Positions 27,912-35,931 of a stretch of DNA of 64,000 nucleotides are shown here, piece by piece. The notes under the pieces are model-generated. The model worked only from the letters and a program-made list of their open reading frames with translations. It searched no databases and had not been told where the DNA came from. Made by a program: the position numbers and the translations under genes. Every line of letters starts with the position of its first letter. The first letter of the stretch is position 1. The stretch spans positions 4,385,501-4,449,500 of the forward strand of contig OX352322.1 in assembly GCA_947090765.1 (NCBI GenBank). The letters run 5' to 3'. This DNA is from Pseudomonas sp. MM223 (GTDB taxonomy: Bacteria; Pseudomonadota; Gammaproteobacteria; Pseudomonadales; Pseudomonadaceae).

Positions 27912-28238
27912 TCAGGGGTTCGGGACGCTGGAGCACAGCAGCCGCAGCATGTCCCGTTCGTTGTTGAGTAGCGGCGACTCGATCTTGTATGTCACACCCG
28001 TAAGCAACTCTGTGAATCGCCAGCCGGCGACCACATCAGAACGAGGCCTGATACGAATCTCAGCGCTGATAACCGCCTCGATCTGCTCCGCCACTGGTGA
28101 CACTCTGCCCGTGGGCATGGTGATCTCGGCCCACACCTTCCCGACAGCCACCCACACCTGGTCGAAGCCACCCGTTCTGTTTTGCACGCGTTCCGGCTTG
28201 CTCAGCAGGCCGCGGTGCCGCATGGGTCCGGCTCTCAT
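27912..28238 (-). CDS. head closure protein (SPP1 gp16 type)
   Basis: 108 residues. MRHRGLLSKPERVQNRTGGF, then VWVAVGKVWAEITMPTGRV and GVTYKIESPLLNNERDMLRL match the family that closes the head after packaging. The start overlaps the upstream stop (TGATG). Confidence 0.85.
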   Translation of the reverse strand: MRAGPMRHRGLLSKPERVQNRTGGFDQVWVAVGKVWAEITMPTGRVSPVAEQIEAVISAEIRIRPRSDVVAGWRFTELLTGVTYKIESPLLNNERDMLRLLCSSVPNP

Positions 28239-28537
28239 CAGAATCGCTTCCTGTACCAGAGCAGTCTTTCGACGGCGAGCGGCATGGCCGTGGCGATGGT
28301 GCCCACGGCAACAGCCTCGCGGTTGGCGTACCAGTGGCCGACCAGCAGCAGGATCGCCTGCTCGACATCGCCGGTCAGGCCCATTTCCTCTGGCTCGACC
28401 GGGTCGGTATCCACCAGCTTGCGGTCGCAGTGCTGCTCGACATGAGCCTTGGCCGCAGCAACGTAGCCGCCAATCAAGGCGTCTTCCTCGTCGCCGTCGA
28501 CCCGCAGGTGCATCTTTACGCTGGCCAGGTCGAGCAT
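28238..28537 (-). CDS. head-tail connector (HK97 gp6 type)
   Basis: 99 residues, MLDLASVKMHLRVDGDEEDA, with AAKAHVEQHCDRKL and AILLLVGHWYANREAV. This is the standard pattern of the gp6-like adaptor ring below the portal. Confidence 0.88.
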   Translation of the reverse strand: MLDLASVKMHLRVDGDEEDALIGGYVAAAKAHVEQHCDRKLVDTDPVEPEEMGLTGDVEQAILLLVGHWYANREAVAVGTIATAMPLAVERLLWYRKRF

Positions 28538-28909
28538 TTACTTGGCCTCGGCCGCAGCTTTCTCAGCCGCTGCTTTCTCGGCAGCAGCCTTGTCAGCGGC
28601 TTCTTTCTCGGCAGCTTCCTTCTCTGCCGCCGCTTTTTCCGCTGCAGCCTTTTCGGCGGCGGCTTTCTCAGCGGCAGCTTTTTCGGCAGCAGCCTTGTCT
28701 TCCTTGGGCGCCGATGGTTTGGTTTCCTTCGGTTTGACCACCCGGGGCTTGCCATTGGCGTCCACCTCGACGGCCAAGCCCTTGCCGATGAGGGTGTATG
28801 CGTACTCGTCATCCACCTCATCGAAAGTCGCACCGGCTTTGACTTTGTTCGAGTCCGCCCCCAAAAGCGCTCCGTTGCCAACAAAGCCCCACAGAATCTT
28901 GATTTTCAT
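28538..28909 (-). CDS. phage protein with AAAEK-repeat tail
   Basis: 123 residues. The N-terminal 60 (MKIKILWGFVGNGALLGADS, ... TLIGKGLAVEVDANGKPRVV) form a small domain. The C-terminal half is about ten copies of (K)AAAEK, predicted to be a long charged helix. The 56-residue gene at 27733 has the same N-terminal pattern without the repeats. It lies directly after the capsid gene; the function is unknown, perhaps capsid-associated. Confidence 0.75.
   Translation of the reverse strand: MKIKILWGFVGNGALLGADSNKVKAGATFDEVDDEYAYTLIGKGLAVEVDANGKPRVVKPKETKPSAPKEDKAAAEKAAAEKAAAEKAAAEKAAAEKEAAEKEAADKAAAEKAAAEKAAAEAK
28541..28696 (-). repeat. 15-bp tandem repeats encoding AAAEK
   Basis: About ten tandem units of the type GCTGCCGCTGAAAAG (with variants giving KEAAE and DKAAAE). 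Confidence 0.8.
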
Positions 28910-28929
28910 GTTGCCTCCAGAAACGACAA

Positions 28930-28948
28930 GGCCGGCGTTAAGCCGGCC
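28930..28948 (-). terminator. intercistronic hairpin after capsid gene
   Basis: Stem GGCCGGC/GCCGGCC with a five-base loop, followed by TTGTCGTTTC on the minus strand and then GGAGG. Confidence 0.55.
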
Positions 28949-28968
28949 CTTTGTCGGGGGATGGTGAA

Positions 28969-30168
28969 TCAGGCAGCGGCCGGGAACCGGCCTTTGACCA
29001 ACGCCTCGCGGCGGCGAACACCGAGACCCAGGCGCTCCTCAACCAGCAGGGCGCGTTCGTTCTTGATGAACTGGTCGTTGATCAGCCCCATCTTGAACAG
29101 GAACGACATGCGGTCGAACAGCGTGGTAGAGCGCGCGAAGTTCGCAGTCAGGAACTCGCCTCCGGTGTCCTCATCACCCTCGTCCATGCTGTCGGAGGTG
29201 ATCACCGGGCGACCCCAGAGGATCGGGGTGACCAGACCCTGCAGGTTGGCGAACAGGTAGCGGTTCTCGCCGTCTTTCTGCAGTTCGATGTTCATCCAGT
29301 CCAGCTCGGTCATAACCACGCCATCGGCCGACATCTTCGACTGCTTGCGCACCTGGTAGATAGAGCGGCGGACCAGGTCGATGGCGGTGTCGCCAGCCTT
29401 GCTCAGCGCAGTGTTGTAGCTGGTGGCCTGGGTCATCAGGCCGTTCAAGTTCTCACCCGTGCCGTCGCCCTTGAGGATCTGCGCCTCCTCTTCCAGCTTC
29501 AGGTCATAACGCAGCAGCTGCTGCAGGTAGGCGAACAGCTGCGGAACGTCGTCCAACGCCTCGTCGGTCACCGGCATCCAGACCGCGATCTTCTTCACGC
29601 GGTCGGTTTCGGTGGTGAAGGTGACATTGCTGGTCGGCTTCAGGCCGCCCTCGGCGACAGGCGCCGCACCGCGGGTGTGCAGGTTTTCGCGGAAGTAGGT
29701 GTAGTTCTGGCCAGAAACCGGCACAGCAGTCAGAAGATCACGGATGCGCAGCTCCTGGCGAATGCCCGGCTGGATCACTGGATCGTACTGCGGAACGACG
29801 ATACCAGCGCTGGTGACCTTCATTTCCTTCATGCTGGCCATGTCGGACTTGGTCACATCGAGCTCAGCCAAGCCCCCGCCTTTCTTCAGCGACTTGTAGC
29901 CTTCATCGCCCTGGATGAGGTCGATGAAGCTCTTGCCCTCGCCTGGCTGACCGCGCAGCTTGACGCCTTTCTGCTCCAGGTCGACGACCTGGTCGATGAC
30001 CTTTTGCAGCTCGCCCTTCTGATCTTCGATCTGCTTCTTGAGGTCGCCAGCAACCTGGTTGCCTTTTTCCATCTCCTGCATGGCGGAATCGTACTTCTTC
30101 TGCAGCTCACCGAAGCCGTTCTTCAGCTGCAGCTCCAGGGAATCCTTCAGTTCTTTCACTTCGCTCAT
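28969..30168 (-). CDS. major capsid protein (HK97 fold)
   Basis: 399 residues. The first 105 or so form a charged coiled coil (delta/scaffold domain) that the protease should remove. The mature part begins near LDVTKSDMASMKEMKVTSAG and has IVVPQYDPVIQPGIRQELRI and WMPVTDEALDD, typical of HK97-type capsids. It overlaps the protease gene by 4 bases. Confidence 0.93.
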   Translation of the reverse strand: MSEVKELKDSLELQLKNGFGELQKKYDSAMQEMEKGNQVAGDLKKQIEDQKGELQKVIDQVVDLEQKGVKLRGQPGEGKSFIDLIQGDEGYKSLKKGGGLAELDVTKSDMASMKEMKVTSAGIVVPQYDPVIQPGIRQELRIRDLLTAVPVSGQNYTYFRENLHTRGAAPVAEGGLKPTSNVTFTTETDRVKKIAVWMPVTDEALDDVPQLFAYLQQLLRYDLKLEEEAQILKGDGTGENLNGLMTQATSYNTALSKAGDTAIDLVRRSIYQVRKQSKMSADGVVMTELDWMNIELQKDGENRYLFANLQGLVTPILWGRPVITSDSMDEGDEDTGGEFLTANFARSTTLFDRMSFLFKMGLINDQFIKNERALLVEERLGLGVRRREALVKGRFPAAA

Positions 30169-30806
30169 GGCGATACTCCGAAATATTGGGTGAACAAGTT
30201 GGGAATTTCTTTCAGCTCATCCACGATCGCCGTGGCCTCGCTCCCGCCGTCACGGCGTAGCGCGGTGTAGCCGAGCGAAGCGACTGCCGCCGCTTCCTTC
30301 TGCGAGAGGCCCATGCGTTCGCGCAGGGCCCTCTCGAAAAGCCTGATGTCCGACTTAACGCTGAGGACATGAGCCTCAGGGTTCATGCCGAACGGGACAA
30401 AGGAGGCTTCCCACAACTCAGCCTCCTTGATAACGCGTACGCGCCGGCCGGCGCGCTCCTCGAAATCGGCCTTGATGGTGTTGAAGCCAATCGACATGCT
30501 GTCGAGGACTTCGGCCTTCATGAGCTCGTAGGCGTCACGGGCGTAGCTCACATTGAGGTTGACCTGGCCCTTCACCAGCAGGCCGTGGTCGTCCTGGCTG
30601 TAATCAGCGGCACCAACCAGGCGGGTCAGGTCGTGGTACAGGGCAAGCTTGAGCTTGCCGCCTCGCGTCGATTTCACCCGGGTGAAAGCCCCTGGCACAA
30701 TCACGTCATCGCCCAGGTCCACGTTGTTGAATACCGCGGCGTAGCCCTCGAAATTGCCGGCTTCGTCAACGGACTTGAGTTCGAACGGGCATTCAAGGCT
30801 CGCCAT
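30165..30806 (-). CDS. prohead protease (HK97 family)
   Basis: 213 residues from MASLECPFELKSVDEAGNFE. The motif GYAAVFNNVDLGDDVIVPGA, the catalytic His in LYHDLTRLVG and the Ser in DSMSIGFNT fit the U35 serine protease family. It cleaves the capsid delta domain. The gene overlaps the portal 3' end by 14 bases; a longer upstream open frame is only the portal antiphase. Confidence 0.92.
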   Translation of the reverse strand: MASLECPFELKSVDEAGNFEGYAAVFNNVDLGDDVIVPGAFTRVKSTRGGKLKLALYHDLTRLVGAADYSQDDHGLLVKGQVNLNVSYARDAYELMKAEVLDSMSIGFNTIKADFEERAGRRVRVIKEAELWEASFVPFGMNPEAHVLSVKSDIRLFERALRERMGLSQKEAAAVASLGYTALRRDGGSEATAIVDELKEIPNLFTQYFGVSP

Positions 30807-32007
30807 TTTTTTGCATCTCCCACCGGGTGACCCGGTTGTATTCCTCGCCCTCCAAGGGCGGCAGGTTTTCTTTCGCGCGGACTTCGTTGATGAACATCCA
30901 GCCCGAGCCGCCCGAGCCCCCGAGAGCAGCCTTGTAATAGGCAGCGCGACCAGCACTGTCCGCCCGCAGAAGGCCCTCGACAGCGAATTCGGCGAACCTC
31001 GAGAGCACCGCGAAGATCTTGTCGTTGAACTCGTCCTCCACTGCGTCGATGAAGGGCTTGAGGCCGAAGGTGATGTAGCCGGTGAGCTGCTGCTCAAGGT
31101 TCGAGCCCATGATCGAGGTCTTGCCGGCGCGGTTGGCCAGCCACAGCGGAACGCCGTAGATGCCCGCCAGGGCTTCTTCCTGAAACTGCTGCGACTCGAT
31201 GAACTGCGCATCCTTCTGACTGATACCAGCCGGGACGATCTTCGGGTTGCCCTGAAGGATGGCCATCTTGCCGATGTCGTCAGCGTCAGCCTTGCGCACG
31301 TCGGGAAACTTCTCCATCACCTGGGCTTGCTGGGCTTTGGTGAGGAACTGCTCGTAAATGACGTAACCGCCGGTGAAGCCGCCCTTGCGCATGAAGCGCG
31401 CCGACCACTGCTGGCCTGCCTTCGCCAGGCCCATGGTTTCCGCCTGGTGCTCGATGGGAGACAGGCCGACAATGCCGTCCATGCTGAACAGCTTGAAATG
31501 CAACATGTTCTCCGGCGATACCGGGAACCGGTCACCCTTGCTAGGAGTTACCCAGTAGAGCAGGTCCTCGTCTGTGTCGATGGTGACCGTCTTGCCGTCC
31601 AGAGGAACGATGCCGATCACATCGCCGTTCCTGTTTCGCTCGATCAGGGCGAAAGCGTTGCCGCATAAGGCCATATTCACGACCACGAACTTGAGGAAGT
31701 TCAACATGGTCATGTAGGGGTTGGGCTTTCGCAGCAGCTTGGCGTAGCGGTCGTTGCTCGCGACCAACGCCCGCTTGCCATCCTTGTCCTCGTATAGCTT
31801 GAGCGGAAGGCCGCTCAGCGACTCGGAAAGGATCTTGACGCAGGACCAGATCATGCTGACGGACAGGGCCGTCTTTGCTGTTACGCGTATGCCTGCTTTG
31901 GTGCGCTTGCCACCGACCTCAAGGTCAACCTCGACATAGTCACCAGTGGCCGGGTCGGTATAGCCGAAAAATCCCCAAGTCGCGGGGTTGTACCATTTGA
32001 ATGCCAT
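30793..32007 (-). CDS. portal protein (HK97 family)
   Basis: 404 residues, with MIWSCVKILSESLSGLPLKL, then MALCGNAFALIERNRNGDVI and GIYGVPLWLANRAG, all classic in HK97-type portals. It forms the twelve-fold channel at the packaging vertex. It follows terL with a 2-base gap. Confidence 0.93.
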   Translation of the reverse strand: MAFKWYNPATWGFFGYTDPATGDYVEVDLEVGGKRTKAGIRVTAKTALSVSMIWSCVKILSESLSGLPLKLYEDKDGKRALVASNDRYAKLLRKPNPYMTMLNFLKFVVVNMALCGNAFALIERNRNGDVIGIVPLDGKTVTIDTDEDLLYWVTPSKGDRFPVSPENMLHFKLFSMDGIVGLSPIEHQAETMGLAKAGQQWSARFMRKGGFTGGYVIYEQFLTKAQQAQVMEKFPDVRKADADDIGKMAILQGNPKIVPAGISQKDAQFIESQQFQEEALAGIYGVPLWLANRAGKTSIMGSNLEQQLTGYITFGLKPFIDAVEDEFNDKIFAVLSRFAEFAVEGLLRADSAGRAAYYKAALGGSGGSGWMFINEVRAKENLPPLEGEEYNRVTRWEMQKNGEP

Positions 32008-32009
32008 GG

Positions 32010-33694
32010 TCAGCCTATGAGGTCGAAGAACCCGTTTTCGAGGTAGTCAGCCATGCCGCCCTGCGCCTCCGGGTTCAGGGCGATGAGCGTCACGGCGTTG
32101 AACAGGGCCATCAGCGGGTCGATCTTTGCCGAGCCGCTAGCCTGCTTGGTGATGAGGATTGCGTTGCCGCGCGGTTCGACCCTGGCGTTACCGCAGCACC
32201 AGGCCATCATCGGTTGGCCGCCATGCCACAGGCCGCCTTCGGCCAGCTTGCGCTCGGCGGTCTTGATAGCCCCGCCCAGCGTGTAGCCCTGCTTGACGCC
32301 GCCAATCTTCTCGCGGGGTATGCCACGCGCTTCCAATGCATCAAGGATCGCGCCGATACCCACCGGATCGAGTCCCACCTGGTCCAGCAGGCCGGCCTCC
32401 TCCACCTGGGCGACCAACTCGGCAATCTGATCAACGTCATCACCGATGCGCTCTACCAAGGTGAGGTGGCCATCTTTGGCGAAGTCGCGAATACGCGGAG
32501 CCTCTGCCTTGCGCCGCTCGAGCACAGACGGATGCGCCCATGCATGCGTCCACGTCAGCCAGCGCCGGCTATCCCGCTCACGCCCTACAGCAGCGAAGCC
32601 GAGCAGGTCGTCGAGCCCGCCGCCGTCGATGCCGATATCGATCACTTCGCAGCGCTCGATCAGATCCTCCAGCGTTCGACAGCTCTTTGAAACTTGCTGC
32701 TCCCAGTAGTCCGCGCCGGCCCAGCGGTCCGACAACAGAGCCAAGCCGATCTCGACGTTGAGGTGCTTGGCCAAGAAACCGCGGAACGACTCCTCGCCAT
32801 CCATCTGGGCTTGGGCATAGCCACGCTCGATGAACGGCTCGTCTACAGACAGCCCTAAGTTTGGGTTGGTGATATAGGCGTTGGAAAAGTCCCGGTGAGC
32901 GCCGGCGTCGAGCATGGCCTTCGGGAATTCGTACAGCACCGGCAGGAACGACTTGTCGACGATCTCGCCGTCGCGCACCTTGCGGGCGTACAGCAGCTTT
33001 TGCCGGAACACGCCTGCAGGCGGAGCATCGGACTGAGTGGTGGCCCAGATGATGAAGCCCTCGGGCCGCGATGCCAGGCCGCCGGTGGCTTCGCGCAGCA
33101 TCGCCTCAGCGTTTGCACGTTTGCCGAACACCCACAGCTCATCGACAAACACGCCGATGGCCTTCTTGCCGGACACCGTCTCGCTGTCGGCAGCAACTAC
33201 CTTGAGGGTGGCGTTGGTCTGCCGGTGGGTCACGGTGCGCAAATGGTCCTGCACCTTGAGCAGAGCATCGAGTTCCTCATCAGCCCTCACCATGTCGCGG
33301 ATCGGGATGTAGGAGTTGTCAGCGATCTCCTTGGTCGGCGCCAGGATGATGAACTCCCCGAGGGTCTCCAGTTCAGGATCAGTGCCGTGAGCATGATGCC
33401 GGCGGCGATCGTGGATTTGCCGTTCTTCTTGCTGATCAGCAGCATGAACTCGCTGACCATCCGACGCCCCTCGTCGGGGTCGTAGGCACCGAAGATGGCC
33501 GCCACAAACTGGTTGACCCAGTCGCGCACAGTCTCGGACATCAGCGGGCTGCCGGTGGCATCGACCATGCGGAGCGCACCGAACACATCGAGGGCCTCGT
33601 CCGCCTCGCTTGGGAACAGCGGCTTGAATGGAATCAGACTCTGGCGCGCAACGATGCGCTGCTCCCAGTCGGGGCATGCAGTTGTCCATTCCAT
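32010..33694 (-). pseudogene. terL: large terminase subunit, frameshifted as given
   Basis: The N-terminus ([20 protein letters not shown]) reads to the Walker A motif [12 protein letters not shown] and LTALILNWR in one frame. The rest, from [16 protein letters not shown] through Walker B (AIGVFVDELWVFG) to the RNase-H-like nuclease (VIDIGIDGGGLDDLLGF), is in another. Adding one G to the run at 33356-33359 joins them as [14 protein letters not shown], giving 561 residues, normal for HK97-type terminases. The breakpoint falls between ATPase motifs, so as given the enzyme would be inactive. Confidence 0.88.
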
Positions 33695-34239
33695 TATTTC
33701 ACCGACCGCAGCGGCCCGCGGCGGGCGCCGAACTTACCGGACGAGGCCTGATCAGCCTTGGCCTGGGCCTGGTCCTTCTTGCCGCTCTCCCCTTTGCGTG
33801 GATGCACGAAGGGCATCAAGGCCTTGGCTGCATCGACCCGCAGCTTCGGCTCGGACTCCAGGTCGTTCATCACAGACAACAGGAAGTCCTTCGGATCGCG
33901 GTGGAGCAGTGCCTGCATCAGGTCGAAACCAGCTGGCTCCGGGTCGGCATTCTCGCCCGTCGCAGTGACCGGTTCGGGCGCCGTCTCAGCTTGAGCCGAT
34001 GGCTCCGGCGCGTGCTTAGCTTTAACATGCGCTTTAACATCTGCTTTAACATATGGCGGCATCAGGCCCAGGGCGCGCAGCTTGGCCAACTCGGCCGCCA
34101 CGTCCTTGTCCTTCACCAGGCGAGAGCCCGCCGCAGACGCTGTCTTCTCCGAGTAACCAGCCGCCACAGCTGCGTCCCGATTGGACGCACCTTCCCTCAG
34201 CGCTGCGATGAATGCACGCTTGCGGGATGTTAAAGCCAT
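33694..34239 (-). CDS. terS: small terminase subunit
   Basis: 181 residues. N-terminal helix-turn-helix [20 protein letters not shown] with [20 protein letters not shown] binds the cos/pac DNA. A Lys-rich linker ([13 protein letters not shown]) encoded by three near-identical 12-bp units follows, then an acidic/Pro segment and the oligomerisation part. The stop overlaps the terL start. Confidence 0.88.
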   Translation of the reverse strand: MALTSRKRAFIAALREGASNRDAAVAAGYSEKTASAAGSRLVKDKDVAAELAKLRALGLMPPYVKADVKAHVKAKHAPEPSAQAETAPEPVTATGENADPEPAGFDLMQALLHRDPKDFLLSVMNDLESEPKLRVDAAKALMPFVHPRKGESGKKDQAQAKADQASSGKFGARRGPLRSVK

Positions 34240-34396
34240 TTAACAAAAATCCTGTGGGGGAAAAAATCTGTACGTGGGGTCGGAGGCGGTCTAGCTAGAT
34301 GCGAATCGCTATATTTTGACCTCCCCCCACCCTAGCGGCACGCCACTGACGTGCCTCGAAGGTGCCTTGGGCGACCGCGCGCCATTACGCTGACGG
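34240..34396. other. candidate cos region
   Basis: 157 non-coding bases between terS and the HNH gene, the place where cos lies in related phages. It contains the palindrome TCTAGCTAGA (34290-34299), GCGAATCGC and a run of seven or more C, but no gene. Confidence 0.45.
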
Positions 34397-34735
34397 TCAG
34401 CCCATCAGGCCAGCAGCCTCCTCGGCCTGCTTGACCGAGTCGTGGCAGGGCTTGCAGAGCGGCTGCCAGTTAGCCTGATTCCAGAAGAGATCCTTGTCGC
34501 CTCGATGAGCCACGATGTGGTCAACGACGCTGGCCGCTGCCGTTCGTCCCTGCCGGGCGCAGTAAGCGCACAGCGGGTTGTCACGCAGGTATTGCTCTCG
34601 CGCCTTCTGCCACCGGTAGTCGTAGCCACGCTGGGAGCTGGTCATGCCGCTCCGCCAGCTGCCAGGTGTGACCACCTTGACCCGCGACCCTGCGCTCTCC
34701 TTGATGCGTGAGCCGAGTGTCTTGAGCCTGGCCAT
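34397..34735 (-). CDS. HNH endonuclease of the packaging module
   Basis: 112 residues from MARLKTLGSRIKESAGSRVK. Zinc-binding pairs are in NPLCAYCARQG and PLCKPCHDS. The HNH core is VVDHIVAHRGDKDLFWNQAN, then WQPLC. HNH genes beside terminase are needed for cos cleavage in HK97-like phages. The ATG overlaps the holin stop. Confidence 0.9.
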   Translation of the reverse strand: MARLKTLGSRIKESAGSRVKVVTPGSWRSGMTSSQRGYDYRWQKAREQYLRDNPLCAYCARQGRTAAASVVDHIVAHRGDKDLFWNQANWQPLCKPCHDSVKQAEEAAGLMG

Positions 34736-35058
34736 CAGCCTTGAGCCTTTCGGGACAGGAACAAATCGGAGTAGCCGCGCAGCTTCTCCACACCCATGAA
34801 GCCGACAGCACCACCGGCGAAGGTGGCCATGCCCTGAGGCAGTCCCATCCATTCGAGTAGCGGCACCAAGGCCAGGGTAATGAGGCCGCAGAGCGCGCCC
34901 TCCAAGATCATTTGGCGCCGGGTGCCGCCGCCGTACACAACCCGGAGCGCAGCGATCGCGACTGACAGGCCAGCGGCGTACAGCTGAGGCTGGTGAGCCA
35001 GCACCCAGGCGAGCACAGCGGCCCACAGGCCAGGATCCTTCTCGGGCATGTTCGGCAT
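34735..35058 (-). CDS. holin (lambda S family type)
   Basis: 107 residues with three hydrophobic segments (about 10-45, 53-70 and 75-92); start MPNMPEKDPGLWAAVLAW. GGTRRQMILEGALCGLITLA and the charged end RGYSDLFLSRKAQG match lambda-family holins. GGAGG lies 7 bases before the ATG. It is the first late gene after the terminator, about 23 kb from the endolysin. Confidence 0.85.
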   Translation of the reverse strand: MPNMPEKDPGLWAAVLAWVLAHQPQLYAAGLSVAIAALRVVYGGGTRRQMILEGALCGLITLALVPLLEWMGLPQGMATFAGGAVGFMGVEKLRGYSDLFLSRKAQG

Positions 35059-35150
35059 CTCGGTTCCTCCCTTTTGGGGAGCGGAATAGGTTCGGCCCCA
35101 ACAGCACTCCCGGCTCGGGGCGATGGGTGTGGTGGAGCCGAAAACGAAAA

Positions 35151-35172
35151 AGCCCCGGCAAATGCCGAGGCT
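35151..35172 (-). terminator. terminator before the late genes (tR'-like)
   Basis: On the minus strand AGCCTCGGC-ATTT-GCCGGGGCT then TTTTCG. It lies between the Q-like gene and the holin, where lambdoid phages have the pR'/tR' pair on which Q acts. Confidence 0.7.
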
Positions 35173-35257
35173 CTAAGGAGGCTGCTTGTGATGGCGAGTT
35201 TGCTCTCGCGCACCTACCGCAAAGTAACACGAAAGATACGGGTGAGGACCGGGGATG

Positions 35258-35599
35258 TCAAGCCGCCTCGCGACGAATATCGAGAGCACCATCAATCCAC
35301 GCCACACCAGCCTTCCACAGCTGCCGGGTCTTCTCCTCGCCAAAGCCCAGCTTCTTGCCTACATCCCTGAGCGCTGCGTCGCGGGCCGTGTAGTACTTGA
35401 TGATGACCTGGCCGCATTCTGGGTAGCGCTTGCGCAGGCGCCCAACCAGACGATCAATGAACAACGCGTCGTCGTCCGTGATCATCGGATCAAGAATGGT
35501 GTTTTCCCGCGAGGCGCAGCAAGACACGCCTGAGCCCAGCACCACCCAGCGCCCCCAGTGCTCCAGCAGTTCCTCGGCCGTTCTTTCTACGTTGCTCAT
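35258..35599 (-). CDS. Q-like late antiterminator
   Basis: 113 residues from MSNVERTAEELLEHWGRWVV. ITDDDALFIDRLVGRLRKRY, then DVGKKLGFGEEKTRQLWKAG (a sigma-region-4-like helix-turn-helix) and AWIDGAL fit the phage antiterminator Q family. AAGGAC is just before the ATG. Placement before the terminator and holin supports the call. It should let RNA polymerase read through the late terminators. Confidence 0.78.
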   Translation of the reverse strand: MSNVERTAEELLEHWGRWVVLGSGVSCCASRENTILDPMITDDDALFIDRLVGRLRKRYPECGQVIIKYYTARDAALRDVGKKLGFGEEKTRQLWKAGVAWIDGALDIRREAA

Positions 35600-35610
35600 G
35601 TCCTTCCCCC

Positions 35611-35931
35611 TCAATCGCCGGTGTGGTTGGTGCCGCCGGCGCCGCGCCGGTTGCTTCCCTGATATGTCGCCTCAGGCCCGGATGCCTGAGGGTTCTTCAA
35701 CTGCTCGATCTGCCGCAGCGCTGCCCAAAGCCTCATGCTGAGCTGGGTCACCAGTTCATCTAGGGCTAGTGCCTCTCCGGTTGCAGCCGCCACAAAGCCC
35801 GAGGCGTTGCAGTGGTCGCATGGCAGTTCGTAGAACACACCCTTGGTGACCGCTCTCCCACGGCACAAAGGGCACTGAGCCAACTTGATCACAGCCTTCT
35901 TGAAGGCAGGGCCATGGCTCCCCCTTGTCAC
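35611..35931 (-). CDS. zinc-ribbon phage protein
   Basis: 106 residues. Two Cys pairs (CPLCRG and CDHCNASG) form a DnaJ-like zinc motif in residues 20-45. It then has a helix LDELVTQLSMRLWAALRQIE. The start overlaps the recombinase stop by 4 bases. Function unknown; it could aid Q or the recombinase. Confidence 0.7.
   Translation of the reverse strand: MTRGSHGPAFKKAVIKLAQCPLCRGRAVTKGVFYELPCDHCNASGFVAAATGEALALDELVTQLSMRLWAALRQIEQLKNPQASGPEATYQGSNRRGAGGTNHTGD

Noticed and set aside
28951..30270. 439-residue plus-strand open frame
   Set aside because: Shadow of the capsid gene.
33361..33689. N-terminal 100 residues of the longer terL frame (MDNCMPRLG...)
   Set aside because: Out-of-frame translation; the true N-terminus with Walker A is in the other frame.
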